A stretch of 64,000 nt of DNA from Burkholderia glumae LMG 2196 = ATCC 33617 (GCF_000960995.1 NZ_CP009435.1:1302001-1366000), one strand, 5' to 3'. Shown: positions 15,888-24,367, counted from the stretch's first letter. Program-made: numbers and translations. Notes: generated by a model from the letters alone, not told the origin.

Positions 15888-16538
15888 ATGAGCCTTGGAC
15901 TCGTAGGTCGCAAGGTTGGTATGACCCGTATTTTCACGGCGGATGGGGACTCGATTCCCGTCACCGTGCTGGACGTGTCGGACAACCGCGTGACGCAGAT
16001 CAAGACTGTTGAAACCGACGGCTACACGGCCGTTCAGGTTGCATTCGGCTCGCGCCGCGCCTCGCGCGTGACGAAGCCGCTGGCAGGTCATCTCGCCAAA
16101 GCCGGTGTCGAAGCCGGTGAAATCCTCAAGGAATTCCGTATCGATGCGACCAAGGCAGCCGAGCTGTCGAATGGCGCCATCGTCGGTCCCGATCTCTTCG
16201 AAGTAGGCCAGAAGGTCGACGTGCAAGGCGTGTCGATCGGTAAGGGCTATGCCGGTACGATCAAGCGTTACAACTTCAGCTCGGGCCGCGCCACGCACGG
16301 TAACTCGCGTTCGCACAACGTGCCGGGCTCGATCGGTATGGCGCAGGATCCGGGCCGTGTGTTCCCGGGCAAGCGCATGACGGGCCACATGGGTGACGTC
16401 ACCGTGACGGTTCAGAACCTCGAAATCGCGCGCATCGACGCAGAGCGCAAGCTGCTGCTGGTGAAGGGCGCCATTCCGGGCACGAAGGGCGGCAAGGTCT
16501 TCGTGACGCCGGCCGTCAAGACCAAGGGGGCGAAATAA
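15888..16538 (+). CDS. rplC: 50S ribosomal protein L3
   Basis: 216 residues starting MSLGLVGRKVGMTRIF. L3 binds 23S rRNA early in assembly and reaches toward the peptidyl transferase centre. The central segment GKGYAGTIKRYNF and the RVFPGKRM glutamine-methylation region are typical. The frame stays open to a TTG at 15870 and an ATG at 15876, but the ATG at 15888 is chosen because GGAG lies six bases upstream and the protein start matches the family. The stop overlaps the rplD ATG by one base. Confidence 0.97.
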   Translation: MSLGLVGRKVGMTRIFTADGDSIPVTVLDVSDNRVTQIKTVETDGYTAVQVAFGSRRASRVTKPLAGHLAKAGVEAGEILKEFRIDATKAAELSNGAIVGPDLFEVGQKVDVQGVSIGKGYAGTIKRYNFSSGRATHGNSRSHNVPGSIGMAQDPGRVFPGKRMTGHMGDVTVTVQNLEIARIDAERKLLLVKGAIPGTKGGKVFVTPAVKTKGAK

Positions 16539-17158
16539 TGGAACTCAAGCTCCTGAATGCGAATGGCCAGGAAGGTGCTGTCGTCAACGCGTCGGACGTC
16601 GTGTTCGGCCGTGACTACAACGAAGCGCTGATCCACCAGATCGTCGTTGCATACCAGGCGAACGCTCGCCAGGGCAACCGCGCTCAGAAGGATCGCGAGC
16701 AGGTCAAGCACACGACCAAGAAGCCGTGGCGCCAGAAGGGTACGGGCCGTGCCCGTGCCGGTATGTCGTCGAGCCCGCTGTGGCGCGGTGGTGGCCGGAT
16801 TTTCCCGAACTCCCCCGAAGAAAACTTCTCGCACAAGGTCAACAAGAAGATGCATCGCGCAGGCCTCTGCTCGATCTTCTCCCAGTTGGCTCGCGAAGGC
16901 CGCCTGTCGGTGGTCGAAGACCTGACGCTCGAAGCGCCGAAGACCAAGCTGTTGGCCGAGAAGTTCAAGGCCATGGGCCTCGAGTCCGTGCTCGTCATCA
17001 CCGATACGGTCGATGAAAACCTGTACCTCGCGTCGCGCAACCTGCCGAATGTGGCGGTTGTCGAGCCGCGTTACGCCGACCCGCTGTCGCTGATCTACTT
17101 CAAGAAGATCCTGGTCACGAAGGCTGCGGTCGCCCAGATCGAGGAGTTGCTGTCATGA
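16538..17158 (+). CDS. rplD: 50S ribosomal protein L4
   Basis: 206 residues. L4 lines the peptide exit tunnel and in E. coli represses its own S10 operon. It opens MELKLLNANGQEG; the tunnel loop KKPWRQKGTGRARAG is intact, with no macrolide-type change noticed. The start overlaps the rplC stop by one base, and the end overlaps the rplW ATG (ATGA), implying tight translational coupling. It is the obvious candidate ligand of the leader before rpsJ. Confidence 0.98.
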   Translation: MELKLLNANGQEGAVVNASDVVFGRDYNEALIHQIVVAYQANARQGNRAQKDREQVKHTTKKPWRQKGTGRARAGMSSSPLWRGGGRIFPNSPEENFSHKVNKKMHRAGLCSIFSQLAREGRLSVVEDLTLEAPKTKLLAEKFKAMGLESVLVITDTVDENLYLASRNLPNVAVVEPRYADPLSLIYFKKILVTKAAVAQIEELLS

Positions 17159-17469
17159 GCGAGATTCGCAAGAACGATCATCGTTTGATGCAGGTCCTGC
17201 TCGCGCCGGTGGTCTCGGAAAAGGCGACGCTGGTTGCCGACAAGAACGAGCAAGTCGTGTTCGAGGTCGCACCCGATGCCACGAAGCAGGAAGTGAAGGC
17301 GGCCGTCGAGCTGCTGTTCAAGGTGGAAGTTGATTCCGTCAACGTGCTGGTGCAGAAGGGCAAGCAAAAGCGCTTCGGCCGTTCGATGGGCCGCCGCAAG
17401 GACGTGAAGAAGGCATACGTGTGCCTGAAGCCCGGCCAGGAAATCAACTTTGAAGCGGAGGCCAAGTAA
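17155..17469 (+). CDS. rplW: 50S ribosomal protein L23
   Basis: 104 residues. L23 sits at the tunnel exit and docks trigger factor and SRP. It begins MSEIRKNDHRLMQVLLAPVVSEKAT, with the family motif PVVSEKAT. It overlaps rplD by four bases (ATGA), and rplB begins two bases after its stop. Length and sequence are ordinary. Confidence 0.98.
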   Translation: MSEIRKNDHRLMQVLLAPVVSEKATLVADKNEQVVFEVAPDATKQEVKAAVELLFKVEVDSVNVLVQKGKQKRFGRSMGRRKDVKKAYVCLKPGQEINFEAEAK

Positions 17470-17471
17470 TC

Positions 17472-18299
17472 ATGGCAATCGTGAAAGTTAAGCCGACTTC
17501 GCCGGGTCGCCGCGCGATGGTCAAGGTGGTCAACAAGGATCTGCACAAGGGCAAGCCGTTCGCGGCGCTGCTCGACACGCAGAGCTCGACCGCCGGCCGC
17601 AACAACAACGGCCACATCACCACGCGCCACAAGGGCGGTGGTCACAAGCAGCACTACCGTATCGTCGATTTCCGTCGCAACAAGGACGGCATCCCGGCGA
17701 AGGTCGAGCGCCTCGAGTACGACCCGAACCGCAGCGCGAACATCGCGCTGGTGCTGTACGCGGACGGCGAGCGTCGCTACATCATCGCGCCGAAGGGCGT
17801 GGTGGTCGGCCAGCAACTGATGTCCGGCTCGGAAGCGCCGATTCGCGCAGGCAACACGCTGCCGATCCGCAACATACCGGTCGGCACGACGATCCATTGC
17901 GTCGAGATGCTGCCGGGCAAGGGTGCGCAGATCGCGCGCTCGGCCGGTACCTCGGCCATGCTGCTCGCTCGTGAAGGCGTCTACGCGCAGGTCCGTCTGC
18001 GTTCGGGCGAAATCCGCCGCGTGCACATCGAGTGCCGCGCGACGATCGGTGAAGTGGGCAACGAAGAGCACAGCCTGCGCCAGATCGGCAAGGCCGGTGC
18101 CAACCGCTGGCGCGGTATCCGTCCGACGGTTCGCGGCGTCGCGATGAACCCGATCGATCACCCGCACGGTGGTGGTGAAGGCAAGACCGCGGCAGGTCGC
18201 GATCCGGTGAGCCCGTGGGGCACGCCGGCGAAGGGCTTCCGTACGCGTAGCAACAAGCGCACGACGACGATGATCGTCCAGCGCCGTCATAAGCGCTAA
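17472..18299 (+). CDS. rplB: 50S ribosomal protein L2
   Basis: 275 residues. L2 is a primary 23S binding protein needed for subunit association and peptidyl transferase activity. It has the conserved GRNNNGHITTRHKGGGHK and the catalytically implicated NPIDHPHGGGEG near residue 225. It starts two bases after the rplW stop. No anomaly was seen. Confidence 0.98.
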   Translation: MAIVKVKPTSPGRRAMVKVVNKDLHKGKPFAALLDTQSSTAGRNNNGHITTRHKGGGHKQHYRIVDFRRNKDGIPAKVERLEYDPNRSANIALVLYADGERRYIIAPKGVVVGQQLMSGSEAPIRAGNTLPIRNIPVGTTIHCVEMLPGKGAQIARSAGTSAMLLAREGVYAQVRLRSGEIRRVHIECRATIGEVGNEEHSLRQIGKAGANRWRGIRPTVRGVAMNPIDHPHGGGEGKTAAGRDPVSPWGTPAKGFRTRSNKRTTTMIVQRRHKR

Positions 18300-18309
18300 G
18301 GAGTAGGCA

Positions 18310-18585
18310 ATGGCACGTTCTGTTAAAAAAGGTCCGTTCTGCGACGCCCATTTGCTGAAGAAGGTTGAGGCGGCTGCAGCTTCGCGTGACAAGAAGCCGA
18401 TCAAGACCTGGTCGCGTCGTTCGACGATTCTGCCGGACTTCATCGGCCTGACGATCGCCGTCCACAACGGCCGTCAACACGTTCCGGTGTACATCTCGGA
18501 AAACATGGTCGGCCACAAGCTTGGCGAGTTCGCACTGACCCGTACGTTCAAGGGTCACGCGGCCGACAAGAAGGCCAAGAAATAA
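18310..18585 (+). CDS. rpsS: 30S ribosomal protein S19
   Basis: 91 residues, starting [19 protein letters not shown]19 forms the head bridge with S13. It contains the family signature from [10 protein letters not shown] to GHKLGEFA. The AAGGAG ribosome-binding site overlaps the end of rplB. It is an ordinary S10-operon member. Confidence 0.98.
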
Positions 18586-18597
18586 GGGGCAATCAAG

Positions 18598-18927
18598 ATG
18601 GAAGTGAAAGCAATTCATCGCGGTGCCCGCATCTCGGCGCAGAAGACGCGCCTGGTGGCTGACCAGATCCGCGGTTTGCCGGTCGACAAGGCGCTGAACG
18701 TCCTGACGTTCTCGCCGAAGAAGGCCGCCGGCATCGTGAAGAAGGTGGTGTTGTCGGCTATCGCGAATGCGGAGCACAACGAAGGCGCCGACATCGACGA
18801 GCTCAAGATCAAGAGCATCTACGTCGACAAGGCTGCCTCGCTCAAGCGTTTCACCGCGCGCGCCAAGGGCCGCGGTAACCGCATCGAGAAGCAATCCTGT
18901 CACATCACTGTGACGGTCGGGAATTAA
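18598..18927 (+). CDS. rplV: 50S ribosomal protein L22
   Basis: 109 residues. L22 lines the exit tunnel with its beta-hairpin; the hairpin region [19 protein letters not shown] is complete, with no deletion of the macrolide-associated type. It starts [19 protein letters not shown] and follows rpsS by 12 bases, with an AAGGGG ribosome-binding site. Confidence 0.98.
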
Positions 18928-18938
18928 GGGGTCACACG

Positions 18939-19739
18939 ATGGGACAGAAAATTCATCCGACTGGCTTCCGTTTGGCCGTCAGCCGCAATTGGGCGTCGCG
19001 TTGGTACGCGAACAACAACAATTTCGCGGCGATGTTGCAGGAAGACATCGGTGTTCGTGAGTATCTGAAGAAGAAGCTGAAGAACGCTTCGGTCGGCCGC
19101 GTCGTCATCGAGCGTCCGGCGAAGAACGCGCGCATCACGATTTACAGCTCGCGTCCGGGCGTCGTCATCGGCAAGAAGGGTGAGGATATCGAACTGCTGA
19201 AGACGGAACTGCAGCGCCGCATGGGCGTGCCGGTTCACGTCAACATCGAAGAGATCCGCAAGCCGGAAACCGATGCGCAGCTGATCGCCGATTCGATCAC
19301 GCAGCAGCTCGAGCGCCGGATCATGTTCCGCCGCGCGATGAAGCGCGCGATGCAGAACGCGATGCGTCTGGGTGCCCAGGGCATCAAGATCATGAGCGCG
19401 GGCCGTCTGAACGGCATCGAAATCGCCCGTACCGAGTGGTACCGCGAAGGCCGGGTGCCCCTGCACACGCTGCGTGCCGATATCGACTACGCGACCTCGG
19501 AAGCGAAGACGACCTACGGCATCATCGGCGTCAAGGTGTGGGTGTACAAGGGCGACACGCTGGGCCGCAACGATGCGCCGGTGGTCGAGGAAGTGACGGA
19601 AGACAAGCGTCCGCGCCGCAACGCGCGCCCGGGCGATCGTCGTCCGCGCCGTGACGGTGAAGGCGGTGGTCCGGGTGCCCGTCGTGGCGCGCCGCGTCGC
19701 GCTGCAGGCAAGCCGGAAGACGGCAAGACTGGAGAATAA
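18939..19739 (+). CDS. rpsC: 30S ribosomal protein S3 with basic C-terminal tail
   Basis: 266 residues, about 30 longer than E. coli S3. S3 guards the mRNA entry tunnel and contributes to helicase activity. The KH domain is at about 40–110 (SRPGVVIGKKGEDIE) and the S3 C-terminal domain at about 120–210. The last ~50 residues form an Arg/Gly/Pro-rich, probably unfolded tail (RPRRNARPGDRRPRRDGEGG), a form seen in betaproteobacteria. It starts with ATG after an AAGGGG and is followed two bases later by rplP. Confidence 0.97.
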   Translation: MGQKIHPTGFRLAVSRNWASRWYANNNNFAAMLQEDIGVREYLKKKLKNASVGRVVIERPAKNARITIYSSRPGVVIGKKGEDIELLKTELQRRMGVPVHVNIEEIRKPETDAQLIADSITQQLERRIMFRRAMKRAMQNAMRLGAQGIKIMSAGRLNGIEIARTEWYREGRVPLHTLRADIDYATSEAKTTYGIIGVKVWVYKGDTLGRNDAPVVEEVTEDKRPRRNARPGDRRPRRDGEGGGPGARRGAPRRAAGKPEDGKTGE

Positions 19740-19741
19740 CG

Positions 19742-20158
19742 ATGCTGCAACCGAAACGCAGGAAGTATCGTAAAGAGCAGAAGGGTCGCAACACCGGCAT
19801 CGCCACGCGCGGCAATGCCGTGTCGTTCGGTGAGTATGGCCTGAAGGCTATCGGTCGCGGCCGTTTGACCGCACGTCAGATCGAAGCGGCACGTCGTGCC
19901 ATGACGCGCCACATCAAGCGTGGCGGCCGGATCTGGATCCGTATCTTCCCGGACAAGCCGATTTCGCAGAAGCCGGCCGAAGTGCGGATGGGTAACGGCA
20001 AGGGCAACCCCGAGTACTACGTCGCCGAGATTCAGCCGGGCAAGATGTTGTACGAAATGGATGGCGTCACCGAAGAACTGGCACGCGAAGCGTTCCGTCT
20101 GGCCGCAGCGAAGCTGCCGCTGAAGACGGCGTTCATCGTTCGTCAGCTCGGCGCCTAA
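19742..20158 (+). CDS. rplP: 50S ribosomal protein L16
   Basis: 138 residues. L16 is a late-assembly protein at the A-site side of the peptidyl transferase centre. It begins MLQPKRRKYRKEQKGRN, with the family's RGGRIWIRIFPDKP. The Arg in the GNGKGNPEYYVA region is adjacent to the site hydroxylated in E. coli. It starts two bases after rpsC. Confidence 0.98.
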   Translation: MLQPKRRKYRKEQKGRNTGIATRGNAVSFGEYGLKAIGRGRLTARQIEAARRAMTRHIKRGGRIWIRIFPDKPISQKPAEVRMGNGKGNPEYYVAEIQPGKMLYEMDGVTEELAREAFRLAAAKLPLKTAFIVRQLGA

Positions 20159-20167
20159 GGAGAAAAC

Positions 20168-20362
20168 ATGAAGGCTTCCGAACTTCTCCAGAAGGATCAG
20201 GCCGCGCTCAACAAGGAGCTGTCGGACCTGCTGAAGGCGCAATTCGGCCTGCGCATGCAACTCGCGACCCAGCAGCTCACGAACACGAGCCAGCTGAAGA
20301 AGGTGCGTCGCGACATCGCTCGTGTGCGGACCGTCCTGACTCAGAAGGCGAACCAGAAATGA
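20168..20362 (+). CDS. rpmC: 50S ribosomal protein L29
   Basis: 64 residues, two long helices as usual. L29 borders the tunnel exit next to L23. It starts [18 protein letters not shown] and contains [16 protein letters not shown]. An AAGGAGAAAAC lies before the ATG. It overlaps rpsQ by four bases. Confidence 0.97.
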
Positions 20363-20631
20363 ACGATAGCGTAAAAACCTCGCTCAAGCGGACGCTCGTC
20401 GGTCGGGTCGTCAGCAACAAGATGGACAAGACCGTCACGGTGCTGATCGAGAACCGCGTCAAGCATCCGATCTACGGCAAGTACGTGGTGCGTTCGAAGA
20501 AGTACCACGCGCACGACGAAGCGAACACCTACAACGAGGGTGACCTCGTCGAAATCCAGGAAACGCGTCCTCTCTCGAAGACGAAGGCCTGGACGGTGTC
20601 GCGCCTCATCGAGGCTGCCCGCGTGATCTAA
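20359..20631 (+). CDS. rpsQ: 30S ribosomal protein S17
   Basis: 90 residues, an OB-fold protein binding the 16S 5' domain. It contains [15 protein letters not shown] and the motif RPLSKTKAW. The ATG overlaps the end of rpmC. It is the last gene before the 301-base gap and new promoter that separate the S10 and spc groups. Confidence 0.98.
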
Positions 20632-20687
20632 GCGGGAGGCCGAAAGGCCGCAGGCAGTAGAAGTACTTGAAATCGCAAAGTTTTTGC
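20632..20687. other. S10–spc intergenic start; no gene
   Basis: First part of the 301-base gap between rpsQ and rplN. It holds a small GGCC-GAAA-GGCC stem-loop (about 20639–20650) and no coding sequence. The promoter and long leader that fill the rest are listed separately. Confidence 0.5.
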
Positions 20688-20722
20688 TTGCGCGACCGGG
20701 ATTGTGCGTTATAATCCCGGTC
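20688..20722 (+). promoter_or_regulatory. spc-operon promoter embedded in a perfect inverted repeat
   Basis: TTGCGC at 20688–20693, a 16-base spacer and a perfect TATAAT at 20710–20715. A 10-base perfect inverted repeat (GACCGGGATT at 20694–20703, AATCCCGGTC at 20713–20722) spans the spacer and half of the -10. It could be a repressor operator, or, read as RNA from upstream, a stem followed by TTCCCTCTTT that ends S10 transcripts. Confidence 0.75.
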
Positions 20723-20932
20723 TTCCCTCTTTATGGGAGCCCCGTCGCGGGCGAAGTCACGGTGGGGGAAGCGGGCTGGCGTTCTGTCGGCCCGATGATT
20801 CACCGATTTGCGATGGCGGGTTTCGTTTGCCATCGCTGCTGTTCAAACCCAAGCAGCCGGTTGGCTGACGGGACCAAGACTGACCGTATGTGCCATGGTG
20901 GTGCATCCGGATTAAGTTGGGAAAGATAAACC
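20723..20932 (+). promoter_or_regulatory. Long structured leader of the spc operon
   Basis: About 210 untranslated bases before rplN. A clear hairpin GCGATGGC/GCCATCGC is at 20810–20836. CTGCT/AGCAG (20836–20856) directly follows and competes with AGCC-GGTT-GGCT (20855–20866). The ribosome-binding site GGGAAAG precedes the rplN ATG. No short reading frame with a good start was convincing. A protein-binding or attenuation role is inferred. Confidence 0.45.
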
Positions 20933-21301
20933 ATGATCCAGACCGAATCTCGGCTTGAAGTGGCCGACAACACGGGTGCGCGTGAAGTCATGTGCATCAA
21001 GGTGCTCGGCGGCTCGAAGCGTCGTTATGCCAGCATTGGCGACATCATCAAGGTGAGCGTCAAGGAAGCAACGCCGCGCGGGCGCGTGAAGAAAGGCGAA
21101 ATCTACAACGCCGTGGTGGTTCGCACCGCCAAGGGTGTGCGTCGTCAGGACGGTTCGCTGATCAAGTTCGACGGCAACGCCGCTGTGCTTTTGAACAACA
21201 AGCTCGAGCCGATCGGCACCCGCATTTTCGGGCCGGTCACGCGTGAGCTGCGTAGCGAACGATTCATGAAGATCGTTTCGCTGGCGCCGGAAGTGCTGTA
21301 A
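20933..21301 (+). CDS. rplN: 50S ribosomal protein L14
   Basis: 122 residues, the usual length. L14 lies at the subunit interface and binds RsfS. It starts MIQTESRLEVADNTGAREV and has the family signature from GDIIKVSVKEA to KKGEIYNAVVVRT. It is the first gene of the spc operon. Confidence 0.98.
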   Translation: MIQTESRLEVADNTGAREVMCIKVLGGSKRRYASIGDIIKVSVKEATPRGRVKKGEIYNAVVVRTAKGVRRQDGSLIKFDGNAAVLLNNKLEPIGTRIFGPVTRELRSERFMKIVSLAPEVL

Positions 21302-21310
21302 GGAGTCGCG

Positions 21311-21616
21311 ATGAACAAGATTCGCAAGGGTGACGAAATCATCGTCATCACCGGCAAGGACAAGGGCAAGCGCGGTGTCGTGCTGGCCGTCGGTGCCGAG
21401 CATGTGACCGTCGAAGGTATCAACCTCGTCAAGAAGCATGTGAAGCCGAACCCGATGAAGGGCACGACGGGTGGCGTGGAAGCAAAGGCGATGCCGCTGC
21501 ATATTTCGAACGTCGCATTGGTCGACGCGAACGGCAAGGCTTCGCGTGTTGGCATCAAGGTCGAGGAAGGCAAGAAGGTTCGCTTCCTGAAGACGACCGG
21601 CGCCGTGCTGGCCTGA
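21311..21616 (+). CDS. rplX: 50S ribosomal protein L24
   Basis: 101 residues with an N-terminal KOW motif (DKGKRGVVLAV). L24 starts 50S assembly at the 23S 5' end. An AAGGAGTCGCG precedes the ATG. In E. coli the rplX–rplE junction carries the S8 operator; here the junction is only 14 bases, so any S8 site would overlap coding sequence. Confidence 0.97.
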   Translation: MNKIRKGDEIIVITGKDKGKRGVVLAVGAEHVTVEGINLVKKHVKPNPMKGTTGGVEAKAMPLHISNVALVDANGKASRVGIKVEEGKKVRFLKTTGAVLA

Positions 21617-21630
21617 CGCGGAGTAGAGAA

Positions 21631-22170
21631 ATGGCACGTTTTCAAGAGTTTTACAAAGAGAAGGTTGTTCCCGGCCTGATCGAGAAGTTTGGCTACAAGT
21701 CGATCATGGAAGTGCCGCGCATCACCAAGATCACCCTGAACATGGGTCTTGGCGAAGCCGTCGCTGACAAGAAGATCATCGAGAACGCCGTTGGCGACCT
21801 GACGAAGATCGCAGGTCAGAAGCCTGTCGTGACGAAGGCCCGCAAGGCAATCGCCGGCTTCAAGATCCGCCAGGGCTACCCGATCGGTGCGATGGTGACG
21901 CTGCGCGGCCGCGCGATGTACGAATTCCTCGATCGTTTCGTGACGGTCGCCCTGCCCCGCGTGCGTGACTTCCGCGGCGTGTCGGGTCGCGCGTTCGACG
22001 GCCGTGGCAACTACAACATCGGTGTGAAAGAGCAGATCATTTTCCCCGAAATCGATTACGACAAGATCGACGCGCTGCGTGGGCTGAACATCAGCATCAC
22101 GACCACCGCGAAGACCGACGACGAAGCGAAGGCACTGCTCGCCAGCTTCAAGTTCCCGTTCAGAAACTGA
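21631..22170 (+). CDS. rplE: 50S ribosomal protein L5
   Basis: 179 residues. L5 binds 5S rRNA and contacts the P-site tRNA. It contains VPRITKITLNMGLGEAV and the conserved GVKEQIIFPEIDYDK. The ATG follows a GGAG-type ribosome-binding site. It is an ordinary spc-operon member. Confidence 0.98.
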   Translation: MARFQEFYKEKVVPGLIEKFGYKSIMEVPRITKITLNMGLGEAVADKKIIENAVGDLTKIAGQKPVVTKARKAIAGFKIRQGYPIGAMVTLRGRAMYEFLDRFVTVALPRVRDFRGVSGRAFDGRGNYNIGVKEQIIFPEIDYDKIDALRGLNISITTTAKTDDEAKALLASFKFPFRN

Positions 22171-22177
22171 GGTTACC

Positions 22178-22483
22178 GTGGCTAAACTGGCACTGATCGA
22201 ACGTGAAAAGAAGCGTGCCCGCCTGGCAGCTAAGTTCGCACCGAAGCGTGCGGCACTGAAGGCGGTCATTGATGACGCGAGCAAGTCGGACGAAGAGCGT
22301 TATGCCGCTCGTCTGGAACTGCAACAACTGCCCCGCAACTCGAACCCGACTCGCAAGCGTAACCGCTGCGCGATCACGGGCCGTCCGCGTGGCACGTTCC
22401 GCAAGTTCGGCCTCGCGCGTAACAAGATTCGTGAAATCGCTTTCCGCGGCGAGATTCCTGGCCTGACCAAGGCGAGCTGGTAA
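22178..22483 (+). CDS. rpsN: 30S ribosomal protein S14 (zinc-independent form)
   Basis: 101 residues, the long form without the CxxC zinc ribbon. S14 sits in the 30S head. It begins with a GTG (MAKLALIEREKKRARL) after TGAGGTTACC, seven bases past the rplE stop. Its C-terminus has RNRCAITGRPRGTFRKFGL. The GTG is the only start that gives the full conserved N-terminus. Confidence 0.97.
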   Translation: MAKLALIEREKKRARLAAKFAPKRAALKAVIDDASKSDEERYAARLELQQLPRNSNPTRKRNRCAITGRPRGTFRKFGLARNKIREIAFRGEIPGLTKASW

Positions 22484-22497
22484 TAGGAGAAACGTAA

Positions 22498-22893
22498 ATG
22501 AGCATGAGTGATCCTATCGCCGATATGCTGACTCGCATCCGCAACGCGCAGATGGTCGAGAAGGTTTCGGTGGCAATGCCCTCGTCGAAGGTGAAGGTCG
22601 CGATCGCCCAGGTCCTGAAGGACGAAGGCTATATCGACGATTTCGCAGTCAAGACCGAAGGCGCGAAGGCAGAACTGAACATTGCACTGAAGTACTACGC
22701 CGGCCGTCCGGTCATCGAACGCCTCGAGCGCGTGTCGAAGCCGGGCCTGCGCGTGTACCGCGGCCGCAATGACATTCCGCAGGTCATGAACGGCCTGGGT
22801 GTGGCAATCGTGTCGACGCCGAAGGGCGTGATGACCGACCGCAAGGCGCGCGCTACCGGCGTCGGCGGCGAAGTCATCTGCTACGTCGCCTAA
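22498..22893 (+). CDS. rpsH: 30S ribosomal protein S8
   Basis: 131 residues. S8 binds the 16S central domain and in E. coli represses the spc operon. It starts MSMSDPIADMLTRIRNAQM and ends with the GVGGEVICYVA family signature. A TAGGAGAAACGTAA ribosome-binding region precedes the ATG. Confidence 0.98.
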   Translation: MSMSDPIADMLTRIRNAQMVEKVSVAMPSSKVKVAIAQVLKDEGYIDDFAVKTEGAKAELNIALKYYAGRPVIERLERVSKPGLRVYRGRNDIPQVMNGLGVAIVSTPKGVMTDRKARATGVGGEVICYVA

Positions 22894-22911
22894 CCGAAAG
22901 GAGAAAGAAAC

Positions 22912-23442
22912 ATGTCTCGAGTAGGTAAGAGCCCGATCGCGCTGCAAGGCGCGGAGGTGACGCTGGCCAACGGCTCGATCACCGTCAAGGGCCCGCTGGG
23001 CACGATCTCGCAAGTGGTGAACCCGCTTGTGACGGTGGCGAACGACAACGGCACGCTGAATCTGGCGCCCGTCGACGAGAGCCGCGAAGCGAATGCACTG
23101 TCCGGCACGATGCGCGCGATCATCGCGAACATGGTGCACGGCGTGACGAAGGGTTTCGAGCGCAAGCTGACGCTGGTTGGCGTCGGTTATCGTGCGCAGG
23201 CGCAAGGCGACAAGCTGAACCTGTCGCTGGGTTTCTCGCACCCGGTGGTGCATCAGATGCCGGAAGGCGTCAAGGCAGAAACCCCGACGCAAACCGAAAT
23301 TCTGATCAAGGGGATCGACAAGCAGAAAGTCGGCCAGGTGGCTGCGGAAGTTCGCGGCTACCGCCCGCCCGAGCCCTACAAGGGCAAGGGCGTGCGCTAT
23401 GCCGACGAGGTTGTGATCCTCAAAGAAACGAAGAAGAAGTAA
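22912..23442 (+). CDS. rplF: 50S ribosomal protein L6
   Basis: 176 residues, two repeated domains. L6 lies near the sarcin–ricin loop where EF-G acts. It begins MSRVGKSPIALQGAEV and has the C-terminal signature RPPEPYKGKGVRY. An AAAGGAGAAAG lies before the ATG. Confidence 0.98.
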   Translation: MSRVGKSPIALQGAEVTLANGSITVKGPLGTISQVVNPLVTVANDNGTLNLAPVDESREANALSGTMRAIIANMVHGVTKGFERKLTLVGVGYRAQAQGDKLNLSLGFSHPVVHQMPEGVKAETPTQTEILIKGIDKQKVGQVAAEVRGYRPPEPYKGKGVRYADEVVILKETKKK

Positions 23443-23454
23443 GGGTGCGCAATC

Positions 23455-23820
23455 ATGGATAAGACTCAATCTCGCCTGCGCCGCGCTCGCCAGACGCGTA
23501 TCAAGATCGCCGAGCTGCAGGTCGCGCGTCTCGCCGTGCATCGCACGAACTCGCACATCTACGCGCAAGTGTTCTCGCCGTGCGGCACCAAGGTGGTGGC
23601 CAGCGCGTCGACGCTCGAAGCCGAAGTGCGTGCGCAGCTGGCCGATCAGTCGGGCAAGGGCGGCAACGTCAATGCAGCGACGCTGATCGGCAAGCGTATC
23701 GCAGAAAAGGCCAAGGCCGCCGGCATCGAATCCGTCGCCTTTGACCGCTCGGGCTTCCGCTATCACGGTCGCGTCAAGGCCCTGGCCGACGCAGCTCGTG
23801 AAGCTGGGCTCAAGTTCTAA
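23455..23820 (+). CDS. rplR: 50S ribosomal protein L18
   Basis: 121 residues, a 5S rRNA-binding protein. The basic N-terminus is followed by the core (RLAVHRTNSHIYAQV) and the C-terminal FDRSGFRYHGRVKALADAAREAGL. It starts 12 bases after rplF. Confidence 0.98.
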   Translation: MDKTQSRLRRARQTRIKIAELQVARLAVHRTNSHIYAQVFSPCGTKVVASASTLEAEVRAQLADQSGKGGNVNAATLIGKRIAEKAKAAGIESVAFDRSGFRYHGRVKALADAAREAGLKF

Positions 23821-23833
23821 GGAAGGAATCGTC

Positions 23834-24352
23834 ATGGCAAAGATGCAAGCGAAAGTTCAGGCCGACGAGCGCGACGACGGCCTTCGCGAAAAAATGATTT
23901 CGGTCAATCGCGTGACCAAGGTCGTGAAGGGTGGCCGGATTCTCGGTTTCGCCGCACTGACCGTGGTCGGCGACGGTGATGGCCGCGTCGGCATGGGCAA
24001 GGGCAAGGCGAAGGAAGTGCCGGTCGCCGTGCAGAAGGCAATGGAGCAGGCTCGCCGCAACATGTTCAAGGTGCCGCTGAAGAACGGCACCCTGCAACAC
24101 GAAGTGCACGGCAAGCACGGCGCTTCGGCGGTCCTCCTCGCTCCGGCGAAGGAAGGTACCGGCGTGATCGCCGGCGGCCCGATGCGCGCGGTGTTCGACG
24201 TGATGGGCGTGCAGAACGTGGTGGCCAAGAGCCACGGTTCGACGAACCCGTACAACCTCGTTCGTGCGACGCTCGACGGCCTGCGCAAGCAATCGACGCC
24301 GGCAGACATCGCCGCCAAGCGCGGCAAGTCCGTCGAAGATATTTTGGGCTAA
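23834..24352 (+). CDS. rpsE: 30S ribosomal protein S5
   Basis: 172 residues. S5 is involved in fidelity and mRNA entry. It starts MAKMQAKVQADERDDGLRE; the frame is open further upstream, inside rplR, but the ATG at 23834 follows AAGGAAGGAATC and matches the family. The spectinomycin loop region (NRVTKVVKGGR) is wild type. Confidence 0.98.
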   Translation: MAKMQAKVQADERDDGLREKMISVNRVTKVVKGGRILGFAALTVVGDGDGRVGMGKGKAKEVPVAVQKAMEQARRNMFKVPLKNGTLQHEVHGKHGASAVLLAPAKEGTGVIAGGPMRAVFDVMGVQNVVAKSHGSTNPYNLVRATLDGLRKQSTPADIAAKRGKSVEDILG

Positions 24353-24367
24353 GCCCAGGTGGTCACC

